From the NCBI GenBank assembly GCA_019059635.1, contig JAGVRJ010000006.1:620001-684000 (forward strand): a stretch of DNA of 64,000 bases, written 5' to 3'. The first letter of the stretch is position 1. Each line of letters opens with the position of its first letter. Source of the stretch: Proales similis. Its lineage: Eukaryota; Rotifera; Eurotatoria; Ploima; Proalidae. The position numbers and the translations under genes are program-made. Below, piece after piece: positions 36,720 through 48,793 of the stretch. The notes under the pieces were generated by a model that saw only the letters and a list, made by a program, of their open reading frames with translations, did not search any database and was not told the DNA's origin.

Positions 36720-39458
36720 TTAAATATCTTCAGTCATAAACATGTGCACTTTCTTGTCCGAATTTAGCATGTGAGTCGCTCTCTGATGCCCAACAACCGC
36801 GCAGAGGCGCTGAGCATCGAATTTCGAGTACAAAACAGCACAAGAAAAGGCTTCTTCGCCACGGCGCTTTCGCTTCACGTCGGGCAATATATTACAGATT
36901 GAACTGTAGAATTCTGGATAATGAGGAAGCTCATAGAAAATTATGTGATCAATGCCTCTCATTCGGTAGCGTTTGTAAAAGTAAAAACGCTCCGTGAGCA
37001 GCATAAAGTGAACTTTTCCATGATAGAATAGATATCGAGCACGATTGACTCCTTTGTCTTCCGTATATCTTTATAATAAGCTTTTAGAAAAGTCCCGATT
37101 GGTTTGGGCTTAAGTGTTTGAAAATCTTACTCTGATATTCCCATGAAACTCAAGTCGTTGTTTTTGAAATAATTGCGCATCTTTACGAAATCGAAGTAAG
37201 ACGGAATAAAGATGAGAGTGTGTGACATGCTTTCATTGCGATATTTCGGAAGCATCTTGAAATGATTAGATTTAATTTTAAGAGCTCGCTAGACCAGCTG
37301 AACGACAGAGATGCCTACTTTCTCTACAAAAAAGTTGAACCGTGCCGAAGGAAGATCTGTGGGCGAATCGCAGTCTATTTTATGAAAAACTTGACCGAGC
37401 TGGAAATTGACCCGACTTAGAGTGCCAATTTGAAACGGCGTCGTGCGAGTCACATCGATCATGCACTTTCCTGAATAATTCTGACAATACTTGTTGAAAA
37501 CAGAATTAATTTCTGGAGACACTATCTTGCTGAAAATAAGCGTTTGCCGATGAAGGTGAGCATGGCCTTCTAGCAGCCAATATCGGACTCTGGAAAAATC
37601 TGTGTCGTGGCTTTTCTTCGGCTGTAGATGCAAGCTTTCTAGCACGCGGAGTACATGCGACCAGTTTTGCATTAACAGAATATCGGCATTGTCCAATATG
37701 AGCACCTCAATAGATGAGAGGAAATCGTAGTCTTTTTTACCATCGGCATCGCCATCTATCACCGATTTGAGACCCAGAGGCGACGCGATGATTATGTCAG
37801 ATGAATAGAACTCGGTAAACAGTTTCAAGGACTTTTTGGACACTGAAACACCAATTTTAAAATGATCGTCGGTGTTTCCCGAAAACAGCCGATAGAACTC
37901 TTCAGGTCGATCGAGCTTATCTATTTCACTGGTCTCAATTTCTTCCTCATCGGCATAACCTTGAGGACCGAACGCATCGGAAAATCGTTTCTTGTTTGTT
38001 ACATATTCTTCTTTTGGCCGCATCAGCAGCGATATGAACATTTGAATCAGTTTGAAAGCACACTTTCTAAACGGAACAACAATCAAGCATTTAGGCCTTG
38101 TGAGTCCCTGGTCACGATACTCGGCTTCGTCGGTCTTGTTTTGCTTTAACTTGTCATTGTGTGCAATTATTCGGCTTCGAGTTCTTGAGCACGAGATCAA
38201 CTTCGAGATTAATAGCAATTCATCAAGAACCCTTCTTACTTGAGCGAATGATTGAGCACATGAACTGCGTACGCTAGTTTGGTCTTGGAGTCGTTCTTTT
38301 CTTCTACGCTGCCGTGATAAAAGTCGACATATTGCGACATTAAACAAAGCAGTTCGCTTTGGTAACGGTTCAAGCCAAGTGTGTCATCTCCTTCTTTGCT
38401 ACACAAATGCTTGCGACAAGCGTCAGGCAAACGTTCGGCCAGTCTTTGTTTTAACTGTTTATCAAGTATTTAATATCTGCGCATTTTGTCGCTGGATTGT
38501 TTGTTCTTTGCTTTTTATTTACCTTGAGATTCTTGACGTTATTTAGATTTGACAAATCAACTCTGGTTTCTGCAGCGCGAGGAAAGTATTTCATAGGCCC
38601 AAGCTCAGCCGTCTTAGCTCAACAATTAGGAATACTCAAAACATAAAATGAGTTGAAAAGAACCTTTATTTGTTCTTCAGCTTGGACACGAGCTCCTTCG
38701 GAGTTTATCCGTTGAATGACTTCGCTGGAAACGGATTTTTCAAAATGAACATGAAAAGGATCTTAAATAGTCAATAAAATGAAATTTAGAGTTGAAGTCG
38801 ATGATCAGAAACAAATAGGTACCATTCTCGTTGTTTTCTCCACTTTCGAGTCGGTCATGACAGAGCACTTCCATAATATAAGCTCCTTGAGCCTGTACTT
38901 CTTCTTCGTTCGAATCTAACTCATTATTCTGTTGACTTGATTTATCGTCATCGCTTTGACTGGCAGTCTCTTTATCATCCTGATCTTCTGCTTGGCTATT
39001 GTCGTCTTCAGTAGCGCCTTGAGACGATTGACTTTCTTCAGAACTTGAATCTTGCTCTTGCTGCTCTTCTATTTGTCGCAAAAGCTCCATGTATGGTTGT
39101 TCGATTTCAACTTCTTCGTCGTTTTCTTCCGACTCGCTTTTGGATTCAAATTCTCGATTCGCTTTTTTGAATCTCTAGCCGAGCCGAAAACGCATAAAGA
39201 TTGTAAGAAGCTTCAACAATAATCAATTGACTACCTTACCTTAGGCTCTTCATCATCGTCTTCGATTACAACTTGGCCTTGCATCTTAACGGTGCTTTTT
39301 CCAAATCAGTTTTACCAGCAAATTTTTCAAGAATAGCAAAGCGCATACTCTATATCGTCGATAGGATGCTGCATTGATCCAAAGTCACGGAAAAACTTGC
39401 GCTGTTTCGAGTCCAACTTGACTGCAGCGCCCTTACGGGTTCTTTTTCCTGGGGCCAT
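36720..39458 (-). CDS. UTP25: UTP25 (DIEXF), small-subunit processome factor
   Basis: A nucleolar, DEAD-box-like protein that has lost helicase motifs and joins the SSU processome in 18S rRNA maturation. Exons: 39458-39349, 39294-39240, 39174-38823, 38761-38664, 38612-38523, 38454-38240, 38183-37319, 37255-37131, 37068-36720; about 752 residues, close to the family length. N-terminus is basic ([20 protein letters not shown]), then an acidic Glu/Ser/Asp-rich region (from about residue 60). Family landmarks: [32 protein letters not shown], then the C-terminal half [19 protein letters not shown] and [14 protein letters not shown]. Head-to-head with RPB8 across 205 bases. Confidence 0.93.
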
Positions 39459-39663
39459 TATTTTGCTCGCTGTTCAAATTCAAAAATAAATTCAAACGAT
39501 TCCTGCAATTTTCCAACTAGAAATTCTTTTCTCTCTTTACGACGTAAAGAACAGATAATGAGCCATGTGTTAAATTCAAAACTAACTTCTCTCGAGTTTG
39601 GCCTCGAGTGTGTGCATTTAATTCTCATTCTTAATTTCGAGAAATTTAGCAGCGGTTCAAGAG

Positions 39664-41198
39664 ATGGCGGACATTCTTTTCGAGGATATTTTCGACGTCA
39701 AAGACATTGATCCCGATGGAAAAAAGTTCGAACGAGGTAGGCCGCTTAGCGCATCGGTTAACCAGCTTCAATCTTCAACACTAAAATGTCGTCTCGACCA
39801 ACTCTAGTGTCTCGCTTGTTCTGTGAGAGTGAGTCGTTCAAGATGGATCTCATACTTGATGTGAACACTCAAATCTATCCGATTGCATTAGGTGAGTAAA
39901 CCGGAACTTGCAGAAGCAATTTAGTGAGTGACAAATCAAAAAGCTCTGAGAGATTATGCTCGAGAGTGGCGATGTTCGTTAAACCGTTAAATGTCTTATC
40001 TGCGCAATCGTGAGATTCGAATTGAGTCATCATAGTCTTTCTTATCTTCCTTTTATCTCTCGTTTATCTCGATAGAATTCCAATCGACAGAAGACCGATT
40101 ACGCTCGTATCTAACAAAAACGTGCGACAAGCATTTAATTGTTTGCCCAAGATAGCCAAATGTTCGATAATCATTGGCTCTCTTCAATAAACCTGTCAGG
40201 GCTAAAGCGGCTATTCTTTGCTCTCCGTCTATTGCTCAACGTCCAGCCTAATTCTATAAATATGAGAAGCAAACCTACACCGACGTCTCACTTTTCAAAC
40301 TATTGTATATCAACAACAAAAGCACTCGCTTCTCCGTCTTCGACCCAGCGAGTTTCCTTCAAGAGCGCAGTGGCCGCTCTACTTCTTGAGCCACAGTATC
40401 CTATTTGGTTTATTTTATGACTTTTCAATTAGCGATGTGTGTGTGTGGGAGTGTTTGACGACCATGCGGCTCGTATAGCACAACTCCCGCGAGCCAATGT
40501 TCACGTGCTCTATTCCGTTTGGGTAGATTTCGTCGACATGTGCGTGAAGGGTGATAAGCATCTAGTATTTGCCGACCTATCATTATGATATATATAGGTG
40601 GCGAGCGAATTTATTTATTTATTTCTCGCCACCTTATCTTTCGACTTGTCGCTCAGACGGGGCGCTCTTAAATCATTCGATATGAAGACCTAGCAGCTCA
40701 GTTCACTCGACTTCTCTTTCAATTTAAGGCAACAAGTTTCGCTTGCAAATCTGTACACGCTTGCGCGACGACCAGCTCGACGAAAATGAGTATAACCCGG
40801 CAGACAATGGACCGAGCAAAGCCGACCAGTTTGAGTATGTGATGCACGGGCGTGTCTATCGCATTGAGGGCGATGAAACCGCAGTTGAGAACGCCACCAA
40901 TCTGTAAGAGCCTCGACTCATTTCTAACCTCTTGCTTGAGTTTGCTCGTGCCCGTCACTGCATTTGCATAGATAAAAATACTTGTTCTGTAAATGCATTA
41001 GTCTGGCATGACCAAACCAAGTTCAAATGCGAATCCAGTGTGAATACCATTTGCAAAGACTAACGGATTCTAATTCGAAGGAAAGCGTATGTGTCGTTCG
41101 GTGGCCTGCTAATGAGACTTCATGGCGATGCCAACAACTTACACGGCTTCAAGCAAGACGCATATGTTTATCTGTTGATGAAGAAGCTTGCTTTCTAG
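39664..41198 (+). CDS. POLR2H: RNA polymerases I, II and III subunit RPB8
   Basis: A shared subunit of all three nuclear RNA polymerases, 149 residues. Exons: 39664-39736, 39808-39891, 40729-40903, 41081-41198. Starts [19 protein letters not shown]. Further landmarks are [37 protein letters not shown] and the end [18 protein letters not shown] with LLMKKLAF. The OB-fold protein is complete. Intron 2 (39892-40728) is 837 bases, the second longest of the window, and contains a strong hairpin. The gene shares a short promoter region with UTP25, so two growth-related genes may be co-regulated. Confidence 0.98.
39892..40728 (+). other. Long intron 2 of RPB8
   Basis: Between the second and third RPB8 exons. 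A perfect 10-base inverted repeat (AGGTGGCGAG / CTCGCCACCT) at 40596-40605 and 40625-40634 encloses a 19-base AT-rich loop. A short GT run lies near 40,440. An open frame at 40139-40420 begins with TTG and is not called. Confidence 0.55.
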
Positions 41199-41400
41199 GT
41201 TTAAGCAAACTTGAAATTGCTAAAAGTGTAATTTGACCTCGAACTTAATTGAAATTAAATGAATAAATTGGCGAACTACGTCTGATTTATGTTTTGGGCG
41301 CCAATCACGGGCAAAGCGGGAGCTGATTGCGCGCCAGTTATCTTGGCCATGTTCGAAATAAGAAAAGTGAATGATTTCTCTAATTTTTGTTGGCGTTTCA

Positions 41401-41794
41401 ATGTGGCCATTCACTCGGTGCTATTCAGAAGATGCGTTCTGGTTCATCGTAAGTAAAGTCACTAAAAACGAACAAAGCCCTCTCTGAACTTGGGAACAAG
41501 GTGCCGGTAAAGCGTCAAATATGCATAACTGCGGTTTATTTGGACCGAATATTCATTTTTATTTGCCAGCCGATCTTCTGCTTAGCGTGCATTCTATTCG
41601 TTATTTTGGCGGTTAAAGCATCCAGATGGCTGGGTACCACATTTTGGAATGAAATTTTGACATTGGTGGATAGATACTGCTTTGTGGAAAGCAAAGAAAA
41701 ATTGACCAAAATGAACACGTTAAGGAATGAACAGAAATCAAAGGAACCGCCGAGCAGATTGCCGCGAACAAGAAAAAGAAATAATTTTTTATAA
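41401..41794 (+). CDS. Small single-pass membrane protein, unknown
   Basis: Exons 41401-41448 and 41501-41794 join in phase 0 and give 113 residues. I do not recognise the family. The protein starts MWPFTRCYSEDAFWFI and has one strong hydrophobic segment (IFIFICQPIFCLACILFVIL) at about residues 33-55. A lysine/arginine-rich tail then runs from about residue 75 to the end. This arrangement fits a small integral membrane protein with a basic cytosolic tail. Support: a consensus donor (GTAAGT), a clean phase-0 junction, and a continuous frame with coherent composition. It could also be a non-coding frame. It lies 200 bases after RPB8 on the same strand. Confidence 0.4.
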
Positions 41795-41922
41795 AACTAA
41801 ATCGATTCATTGTTATTCAAGATAAATAAAAAATTCGCTGTTCCCTCTCGCTGCTGATCTATTACTTAAATTTACCGGATAAAAGCCTTTAAAAAGACAA
41901 TCGTTAGATTTAGAAATTTGAC

Positions 41923-43307
41923 TCAATTTCGTAGAGATTCTCGGTATTGAGGTAAATTTCTAATGTTATAAGCAATGTTTTCGATTTCGCGGAGTTTCTG
42001 GTAAAGAACTAAATTAAGAGCAACTAAGAGTACAATCCTAGACAATAAGTTTTGCTTTAAGTAATCAACAAGACATAGAAATGAGGCAAAAAACACTTAC
42101 ACAACTACGAAAAATTTAAGCAGCGAATTTGTGCTTATTCGAATGTGCAGAGTGCTTTCGTTTGATTGGACGCGACAATTAGCACAGTCGCTTGCTGTTT
42201 GCTTAGTCTTGGATTGATGGCCAATCGAGAGTTCGCTTGCAGTGCGATCCATTCGATTGACTGTATAGTTTGAGCCGACGTGATTACCGTTGTAATCAAC
42301 TGACATAGAAATTGAGCCTCTGCTGGCTGTGGGCGATTGATTGGATTTGTCTTTTTGATTAAGTCTCTCAGATTCGGCCGTAAGATGCTTGTCTACGCAA
42401 TTAGTTTGAGTAATAGAAACAAAGAGGACTGAGATTATCAGGTTACCCAAATCAGCAAAGTGCTCGGCAAGAGTCGAAAGACAATTTTTTTCGATCATTC
42501 CTTTAAAAAAAGATTGAAATTAACTCAAATACGGGCTTCATGCCTGATTTAAATGAAAACCTTTAACAAATATGTTGGGCTTGTACAAAAAAGTCATGCC
42601 TGCATGTGCTTGAACTCGAGTTGAATTGGCGCCTTGTCTTATCAAGCAAATTTGAGTATAGACCTTGAAAGAATCAGCATATGGGATGCCAGAGCTGACA
42701 CTTTCTCCTTTCACTACGTAACAAGTTCCTGGCTCATTTCTCAATAAGAACTTGTTAAAAACTTGTCATTCTTGAAAAATAGGTGGACTTGGTGGCAATT
42801 TTTTTTACTTCATGAGCAATCGTTTCACATGATTTCACGCCCAATACTGCATTCGTTAAGCCCACTGAGTATTCGAGCTTACGGGAGAGTACGCCATCGT
42901 TTGATTTATTCTGCCAGGGTTCTGCCTTCTTATCTGAATATTTTTTGGAAAAAAGTCTTTTGGGCCAATTGAAGGGCTTGCTTACCTTTCATTTTTCTGG
43001 CCTCTGAAAACTTGAGATTAAATTGATTGTCACCGAAAATACAATCGTACACATAGTCTATGTCGAGGGAGTATATCTTATTGAGGTAACCAGCACCGGG
43101 GTGAGACTCGCATCCACAAGTTCGAGGAGCCTGAAGTTCACTTGACTCACTTTGCCAACTCAGCTTTCGGCCTGAAAGATTCGGCGCGTCAACCAAGCTA
43201 GGACCTGTTTCAGTCTTTGATTTGCGAAGAGATCTCGAACTCGAACTATTTGCTAATCCTGAACTTTTGGCCATCTGTTCTTTGGATTTCCCATCTAATT
43301 GCTTCAT
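41923..43307 (-). CDS. Aster/GRAMD1-like protein without GRAM domain
   Basis: About 383 residues. Exons: 43307-42986, 42933-42809, 42750-42561, 42500-42101, 42037-41923. From about residue 75 the protein follows the VASt (Aster) lipid-binding domain: YSLDIDYVYDCIFGDNQF, then EYSVGLTNAVLG, then GTCYVVKGESVSSGIPYADSF and VKGMIEKNCLSTLAEHFADL. A Ser-rich linker follows, then a transmembrane helix (FVVVIVLLVALNLVLYQKL) near the C-terminus. GRAMD1 proteins sit in the ER and carry sterol from the plasma membrane; their N-terminal GRAM domain senses the membrane. I find no GRAM domain here, and the 786 bases upstream do not supply one. The ATG at 43307 is followed by a Ser/Lys-rich leader. Confidence 0.78.
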
Positions 43308-44093
43308 TCAGTTTGCATTCACCGATTGTTCGCAATGCTTTAATTTGTATAACAAATGCACAATGTATCATTCGATTTTATATTATGCTTTTTTTCATTT
43401 CTTAAGACCTGTCGGGCATCCTATAAAGAGATGGCACGCCTCAATGCTCGCTCGTGAGGTTATAACTTTGCATGAATAAGAAGCCTTCACCATATCTATT
43501 CTTTTGATGTCTATCTAATTAAAAATTTCGCATTTCTTATTCAATCTATCGAATCAAGACGATCAAGTTGAAAATTCAATCAGCCCACAAAGTATCCAAA
43601 CTTTATAAACAATAATAATTTAGCTTTCGCTTAGTCTGTAACAAATGCAAAGTTCAAAAAAAAAAAGACCTTCAGTTCAAAGCAAAAGTGATTTCTGCAA
43701 TTTTTTAGCTTATTTTACACTTTAGAAGGTCGTTAGGCCGACAAGTTTATTTATAAAGCGATTTTAAAGCTTTTTGCATAATTTTCCCTCAAGTTAAGGT
43801 TCACTGTACTCACCATCGCCAGAATTTCCTTTAAATTCTAACGGCAGAAAATGCGTTAATACCTCCGGCAGTTAGCATTACATTTCCTCATGCAATCTAC
43901 ACGGATTTTTATTCTGATTCGACCTCGGGCGTAAAAATAAGCTGACGGGCTAAAAAGAAATTAAGTTTAAAGAAATTAGGTTAAATGAAATTAATTTCTT
44001 TAACGCTTATTATGTTTCGTGCACTTAAAGCGTCACTAGGGCATATTTGCCATGAGGGAGACGAAACAAGTATGAACGGGTAATCCTTAAAAG
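43308..44093. other. Divergent promoter region, GRAMD1-like (-) / PAQR (+)
   Basis: About 790 AT-rich bases with an A-run near 43,660 and repeated AAATTAA-type words near 43,960-44,000. No exon encoding a GRAM domain was found on the minus strand here. Confidence 0.5.
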
Positions 44094-45176
44094 ATGCGCT
44101 CCGAATATTACTGCTTGCACTCTAACCAAGTGGAGCCGGATTTCCATGAACTATTCATCTTTACAGGCTACAGGCCATCTAACGGATCTATACTCGGCTG
44201 TTTGAGTTCTCTATTTCGCCTAAACAACAATGAAATGCTCAACTTTTGGACTCATTTCGTACCTTTCGTTTTCTTTAGCGTGCAGCTATTTCAAATATCG
44301 CTGATGGTTGCTGAGAGGGATAGTCAAGTTGGAATGCTGGAACCAATAGCTACGTATCTCAAATTTGTTTGTTTATTTCTACTCATTAGCAGCCTTGCCC
44401 ACGCTTTCAACTGCCTGTCCCTCTCGGCTAGAAATATTTGCTTTCTGGCCGACTATTTGAGCATAACGATGTATGGCTTGGCTAGTGCCCTAGCATACCA
44501 ATCTTATATTCTGGTCAAGTTGCCTGACTATAACTTCTTCCGTCGTTTCTACATTCTAGGTGCAACCTTTCTCACTACGATTTTGCATGCAACATCTTCT
44601 TATACTCGTTTCATTGCTTCAAACAAATATCGCCTTCGGCTAAGAGCTCTATCTTTCTTCATTCAATACTTGATCATCAACACTCCAATTTTTATTCGCC
44701 TATTTATTCTTTCGTCGAGAGATCATTTAACTGAGAATTCCCTCATCGAAGAAAACCTTGATTCAAACGCAGGAAAACATCTGTCGGTGGCAATTTTCGA
44801 TTTAGGATTGATCAATCTTAAATTGGACGCTTCTATTTACTTTTGGCTGCATCTTATTTTTTCCCTCATAAGCCTGTTTTTCTACGCATCTCACGCTCCC
44901 GAGCGATGGCATCCAGGCAAATATGACATAGTTGGACACAGCCATCAATGGTTTCATCTTGCTTCGTCCATTGCTTCTTGGCTTCAATTCATGGCCTTGG
45001 TTCATGAGATTATTCAGAATGACGTTAAAAAACTTTATCCCGACGAGAATGAGATCAAATTCGGACACAGCTGTGTGTTTTATTCAGTTTATTTCAACTG
45101 TGCGTTATTTTCTATTTTTAGTTACAAGGCTTTCGTTCAAGCTCGAGATTCTTTTCAATCCAAAAGAGAAAAATAA
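44094..45176 (+). CDS. PAQR-family membrane receptor (progestin receptor type)
   Basis: An intronless gene for 360 residues with seven or more hydrophobic helices. PAQR motifs are present: IFTGYRPS near residue 24, NNEMLNFWTHFVPF (residues 45-58), SSLAHAFNCLS, and near the C-terminus SHAPERWHPGKYDIVGHSHQWFH. The conserved His and Asp/Ser residues form a zinc site in the family, whose members have ceramidase-like folds. The WHPGKYD and GHSHQWFH spellings fit the membrane progestin receptor branch (PAQR5-9) rather than adiponectin receptors, though I am not sure of the exact member. Lack of introns in an otherwise intron-rich region is notable and common in this branch. Confidence 0.88.
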   Translation: MRSEYYCLHSNQVEPDFHELFIFTGYRPSNGSILGCLSSLFRLNNNEMLNFWTHFVPFVFFSVQLFQISLMVAERDSQVGMLEPIATYLKFVCLFLLISSLAHAFNCLSLSARNICFLADYLSITMYGLASALAYQSYILVKLPDYNFFRRFYILGATFLTTILHATSSYTRFIASNKYRLRLRALSFFIQYLIINTPIFIRLFILSSRDHLTENSLIEENLDSNAGKHLSVAIFDLGLINLKLDASIYFWLHLIFSLISLFFYASHAPERWHPGKYDIVGHSHQWFHLASSIASWLQFMALVHEIIQNDVKKLYPDENEIKFGHSCVFYSVYFNCALFSIFSYKAFVQARDSFQSKREK

Positions 45177-45381
45177 AATGAAAACCTGCGTTCTTTAAAC
45201 TTATTCAGAATTTGAATGAATCATTAAGTTTTTTGCTAAGGCCGCTTCACCCTATCGATCAAAAACGCTTTTTGTCGTTGGAAGTTCAAATTCAAAATTG
45301 ATCAATTTGTAGAAATGTTCGATAATTTTATTGTCGGTTTCCCAAGAACAAACAAAATATTAAGACGAAAACGCAGAGTTT

Positions 45382-48300
45382 TTAACCAGTATTAGTTTTG
45401 TTAAAATTAGATGAAGGAGGCAAAGTATTTGCGTTAAATGGAGTCGGAATAAATTGTGAACTATATAAAACATTTTGAGCCATGATCGGCTGATTAAGAG
45501 GCTGAGGCATGAAGACTAACGGCTGCTGAGCAGGAAGTACGGCAATGGGTTGCAAAACTGGCGGGTTATTCATAGCAGGAGCCAGACCTTGTGCTGGATA
45601 AAAGTACTGCGGAAAGTACTGAGTGTTTACTGACTGGATGGTTGCGTTCATCGGATAGAAAGCTGTCGGCTGCTTCAAAATGTTTGTTTGAACATTAGCC
45701 GAGTTGTTGAAGCTAGCTGTTTCCGACTGGAAAGGACCAGCGTTCAGATATGGCTGAAACCCGATTCCTTTCGAAAAGCTTTCTGTGCCGCTGTTTGATA
45801 ATGCTTGCTTGTTTTCCATACTCGGCTCGGGCTTTTTTACGTTACTCAACTCGCTGCCTTGTGTTGAGTTCGAGACGGGTTGATAAGTTGCGATTTCAGA
45901 CGAAGATCCCAATATTTTCGCCTCACTAGTATTAGGAGGCGCCTTGACTGTATCAGATCCTTTCTCTTGTTGGCATGCTTGAGCAGATTTAACTGACTTG
46001 TTTGAAGAACTTGAATGCTCGCTGTCGTTTGCTTTGGGTTCTTCTTTCTCGAATATTTCTAACGCCCCTTCTGATCTCCCGCTCTCTGACTCGGATTTTT
46101 CAGAACTTTGTTTGCTTTTTTCGTCTTCCTCTTCTTCCGAATCATCAATTAGCTGATGACGCTTTTTGTCAATCGGCTGGTCTTCATCCGAGTCTTGAAG
46201 CGGGGTCTTCTTTTTGACTGAACTGACGTGCTGTACTTCGTCTTCGTCGCTCTCATCGTCACAATAAGTTTCGCGGATGCACTTTCTTGCCCGAGAGGAT
46301 CGCCGTATTGCCAAGTTATCGCTTTCCTCAAAATCGTCTTCTTCACTTTGGCTACTCATATCTTCTTCTTCTTCTTCCCCCTCTTCGTCGTCATCTTCTT
46401 CGTCAGATATGTAGCGGTGCGACCATTTTGACTGCTTTTTCTTCGGCCTAACACGACGTACAACGTTGGATCGTTTTTTAGGTTTGGGCCTAAACTCTGC
46501 ATCTTCGTCTTGTTCTTCATTGCTGGTTGCTGACTCTTCTTCGCTTGATTCGGTCGAAGTTTCTCTATACCTTGTATTTGACCTTCGAGGACGAGTTTCC
46601 CGATTCGAAATTCTATATTCTTCCTCTGGCTCTTCGTCTTCTTCCACTTCTTCTCCCACTGCTTCCTTTATACTTTTATCAAACTCATCAAACGTGTAGG
46701 TGAGACGAGATTTGGCTCGGCAACTTCTCGGTCCTAGGGTTTCCTTCTCGTCGATGGCGAATATATTTCTCCTCCTGGACGCTGGTTCGTCCTCTTCAGA
46801 ATCGGTATCTTGGCTCTTTTTATTATTGAACAAGCTGTCGAGATTGGCGCCGATGTTGGCTATTCGACTGCTTCGATTTGCTATGGAGGCACTCTTTGCT
46901 TGCTCTCGAAGGGCTTTCACGTCTTTGACCTTCTGATCCAGTGTTTCAATCAAACGAATGTGTTGGCAGCCGAAACAGTACCAGTCGCCGTCAGGTATGA
47001 CTTTCAAATCGGCACAAGACAAGTGATAGGAGGCGTCGCATCCATCGCAGAGAATCAGTATTTGTTTTGACTTCACTTTTTTACAATTTACACAGCTCTC
47101 TTCGTCCATGCTCACCGTGCTTCCTTCGCTCAAGTCGACAGGTTTGCTCGGTTTTTTCACTTTTTCTCTGCTCGGTCGCTTCTTATTGTCTGGAACGAAT
47201 TCATCATCTTCATCTTGGTCATCATCTTGAAAGTTGTCTTCTTCATCCAGATCATCGTCTTCCTCAATAGCTTGACGCCCGATGCTCTTTTTCTTAACCG
47301 GAGCTTTCTTCTTCTTGCTCCCTTTCGAGCTCTTTGAAGGCTTCTTTTCGCTGCTCTTCTTGCCGCCTCTTTTGGCTTTCTTTACTACAGGCTTGGGCAA
47401 CGGCTTCGTTTCACCTCTTAGCTGCTGCTGAATGTTTGCTTTGGCATTAGCAACGCTCGAACGCGTTGATCTTCGCCGTGTTGATGGCTCGTTTTCAATC
47501 AAGTCAAGTGGAATTTCTTCCTCTTGGTGCTCTACTCCAGGACACTCCTCCTTTTTAAGAGTCTCTTTCTCGTCATTTTCTTGTGAATTGTCGCAGTCGT
47601 CTTTGGTGGCTTTTTCCTCTGAGTCGGGTTTATAATCACTTTTTTCTTCTTTAATCTCATTTGAAGGCATCTCAGAGTCGGATTCATTCCCATTACACTC
47701 TTGCTTTACTGGTTCGATATCTTCGGCCTGTTGTTGGCTCTCATCGTTTTCAGACTTGACCTGTTTCTCTTCTGCTTCAGGCTTGATTTCCGCTTCTTTT
47801 TTAAAATTTGTTGACTGGTTCGGCGCGGCTGCCTTCAAATGCTCAACGATTCGCTCGACCTCACACAGGTCTCTGATTTAACACAATTCAAATAGGAGGT
47901 AGGAACTCAGGTGACAGGTAAAGTCCAACTTACTTGGCGACCAATTCCCATTTGGAGCCGCTATTACTCAGCGTAAAAAGTCGAATGTTGTGGTCTGAAT
48001 CTTGAAAGTACCAATACTCGCATCGATCTTTATCTCGACCAGTTGGTGTCACTCTCAATTCTTCGCCCTTTTCTGGAAGATTTGCACTTGTGCGGAACTT
48101 GAGATTCTCGTCAAACTGGCACTCAAGCAATGCCTACGATGCGAATAAAGCTCAAGTGAAAACGTCTATTCTGCGAGATGTAATCATTCGCCTACTTTAA
48201 GGACTCGTAGTTTGACTGTCACGTCACAATTGTAGAATCCAGTTCGTTCGACTTCGTTCAAATCCTGACGGCCAGCCCTTCTCAACACTAACGACACATA

Positions 48301-48793
48301 ATAGTCGAACTTGTCTTTTTTCGCATGACGAGTGGAGTATAAGCCTCTCATAAGGCGAAGCATGATCTCAACCATTTTGCGGTTAGCTTGGGTTAAACAT
48401 TTAGATGGACACGTGAGTTGGATTAGAAATTAATCGCTTACTTGGCGAGTGAGATACTTTGCTAGGAAGAGCGCTCTCCATTAGCTTGAAAGTCAGTTGT
48501 TGACATGGAAGATATTGGCCAAATATATCGAGAAACGATAAAACCACGCCGTAATTCATATCGGAATAGAGCACTTTCTGAGCAGCTTGGTGCTCTTCGT
48601 TCGGCTGCTCGGCTTCGTTTATATGCTGCTGCTCTAAGCCAGCTTCGTCCTCCAACTCGTCTGCCTCTTCCTCTCCAGGCGACTGGCTCTCTTCCTTTTG
48701 CTCGTCCATGTAAGCATCATCGGCAATGTCATATTCAAAGGCCATGTCGTCTTCGTCGACCGAAAACTCGCCTGACTTGTTCTCAGCGTCCAT
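45382..48793 (-). CDS. RSF1: Remodeling and spacing factor 1
   Basis: The histone-binding partner of ISWI (SNF2H) in the RSF chromatin remodeler, about 1,077 residues. Exons: 48793-48442, 48386-48196, 48133-47934, 47872-45382. The N-terminal part follows the RSF1 conserved module: MNYGVVLSFLDIFGQYLP, then NRKMVEIMLRLMRGLY, then PTGRDKDRCEYWYFQD. A PHD finger stands in the middle (CVNCKKVKSKQILILCDGCD to DGDWYCFGC; Cys4-His-Cys3). Long acidic Glu/Asp/Ser tracts and basic AT-hook-like runs surround it. The C-terminal 200 residues are rich in Gln, Pro, Asn. ATG at 48793 was chosen because the frame upstream begins with TTG. Divergent from ribonuclease T2. Confidence 0.92.

Noticed and set aside
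40139-40420. Open frame in RPB8 intron 2
   Set aside because: Starts with TTG, no known family, lies wholly inside an intron fixed by the conserved RPB8 protein.
46466-47270. Several plus-strand frames rich in Ser and Leu across the RSF1 locus
   Set aside because: Antisense shadows of the Glu/Asp/Lys-rich RSF1 coding sequence.
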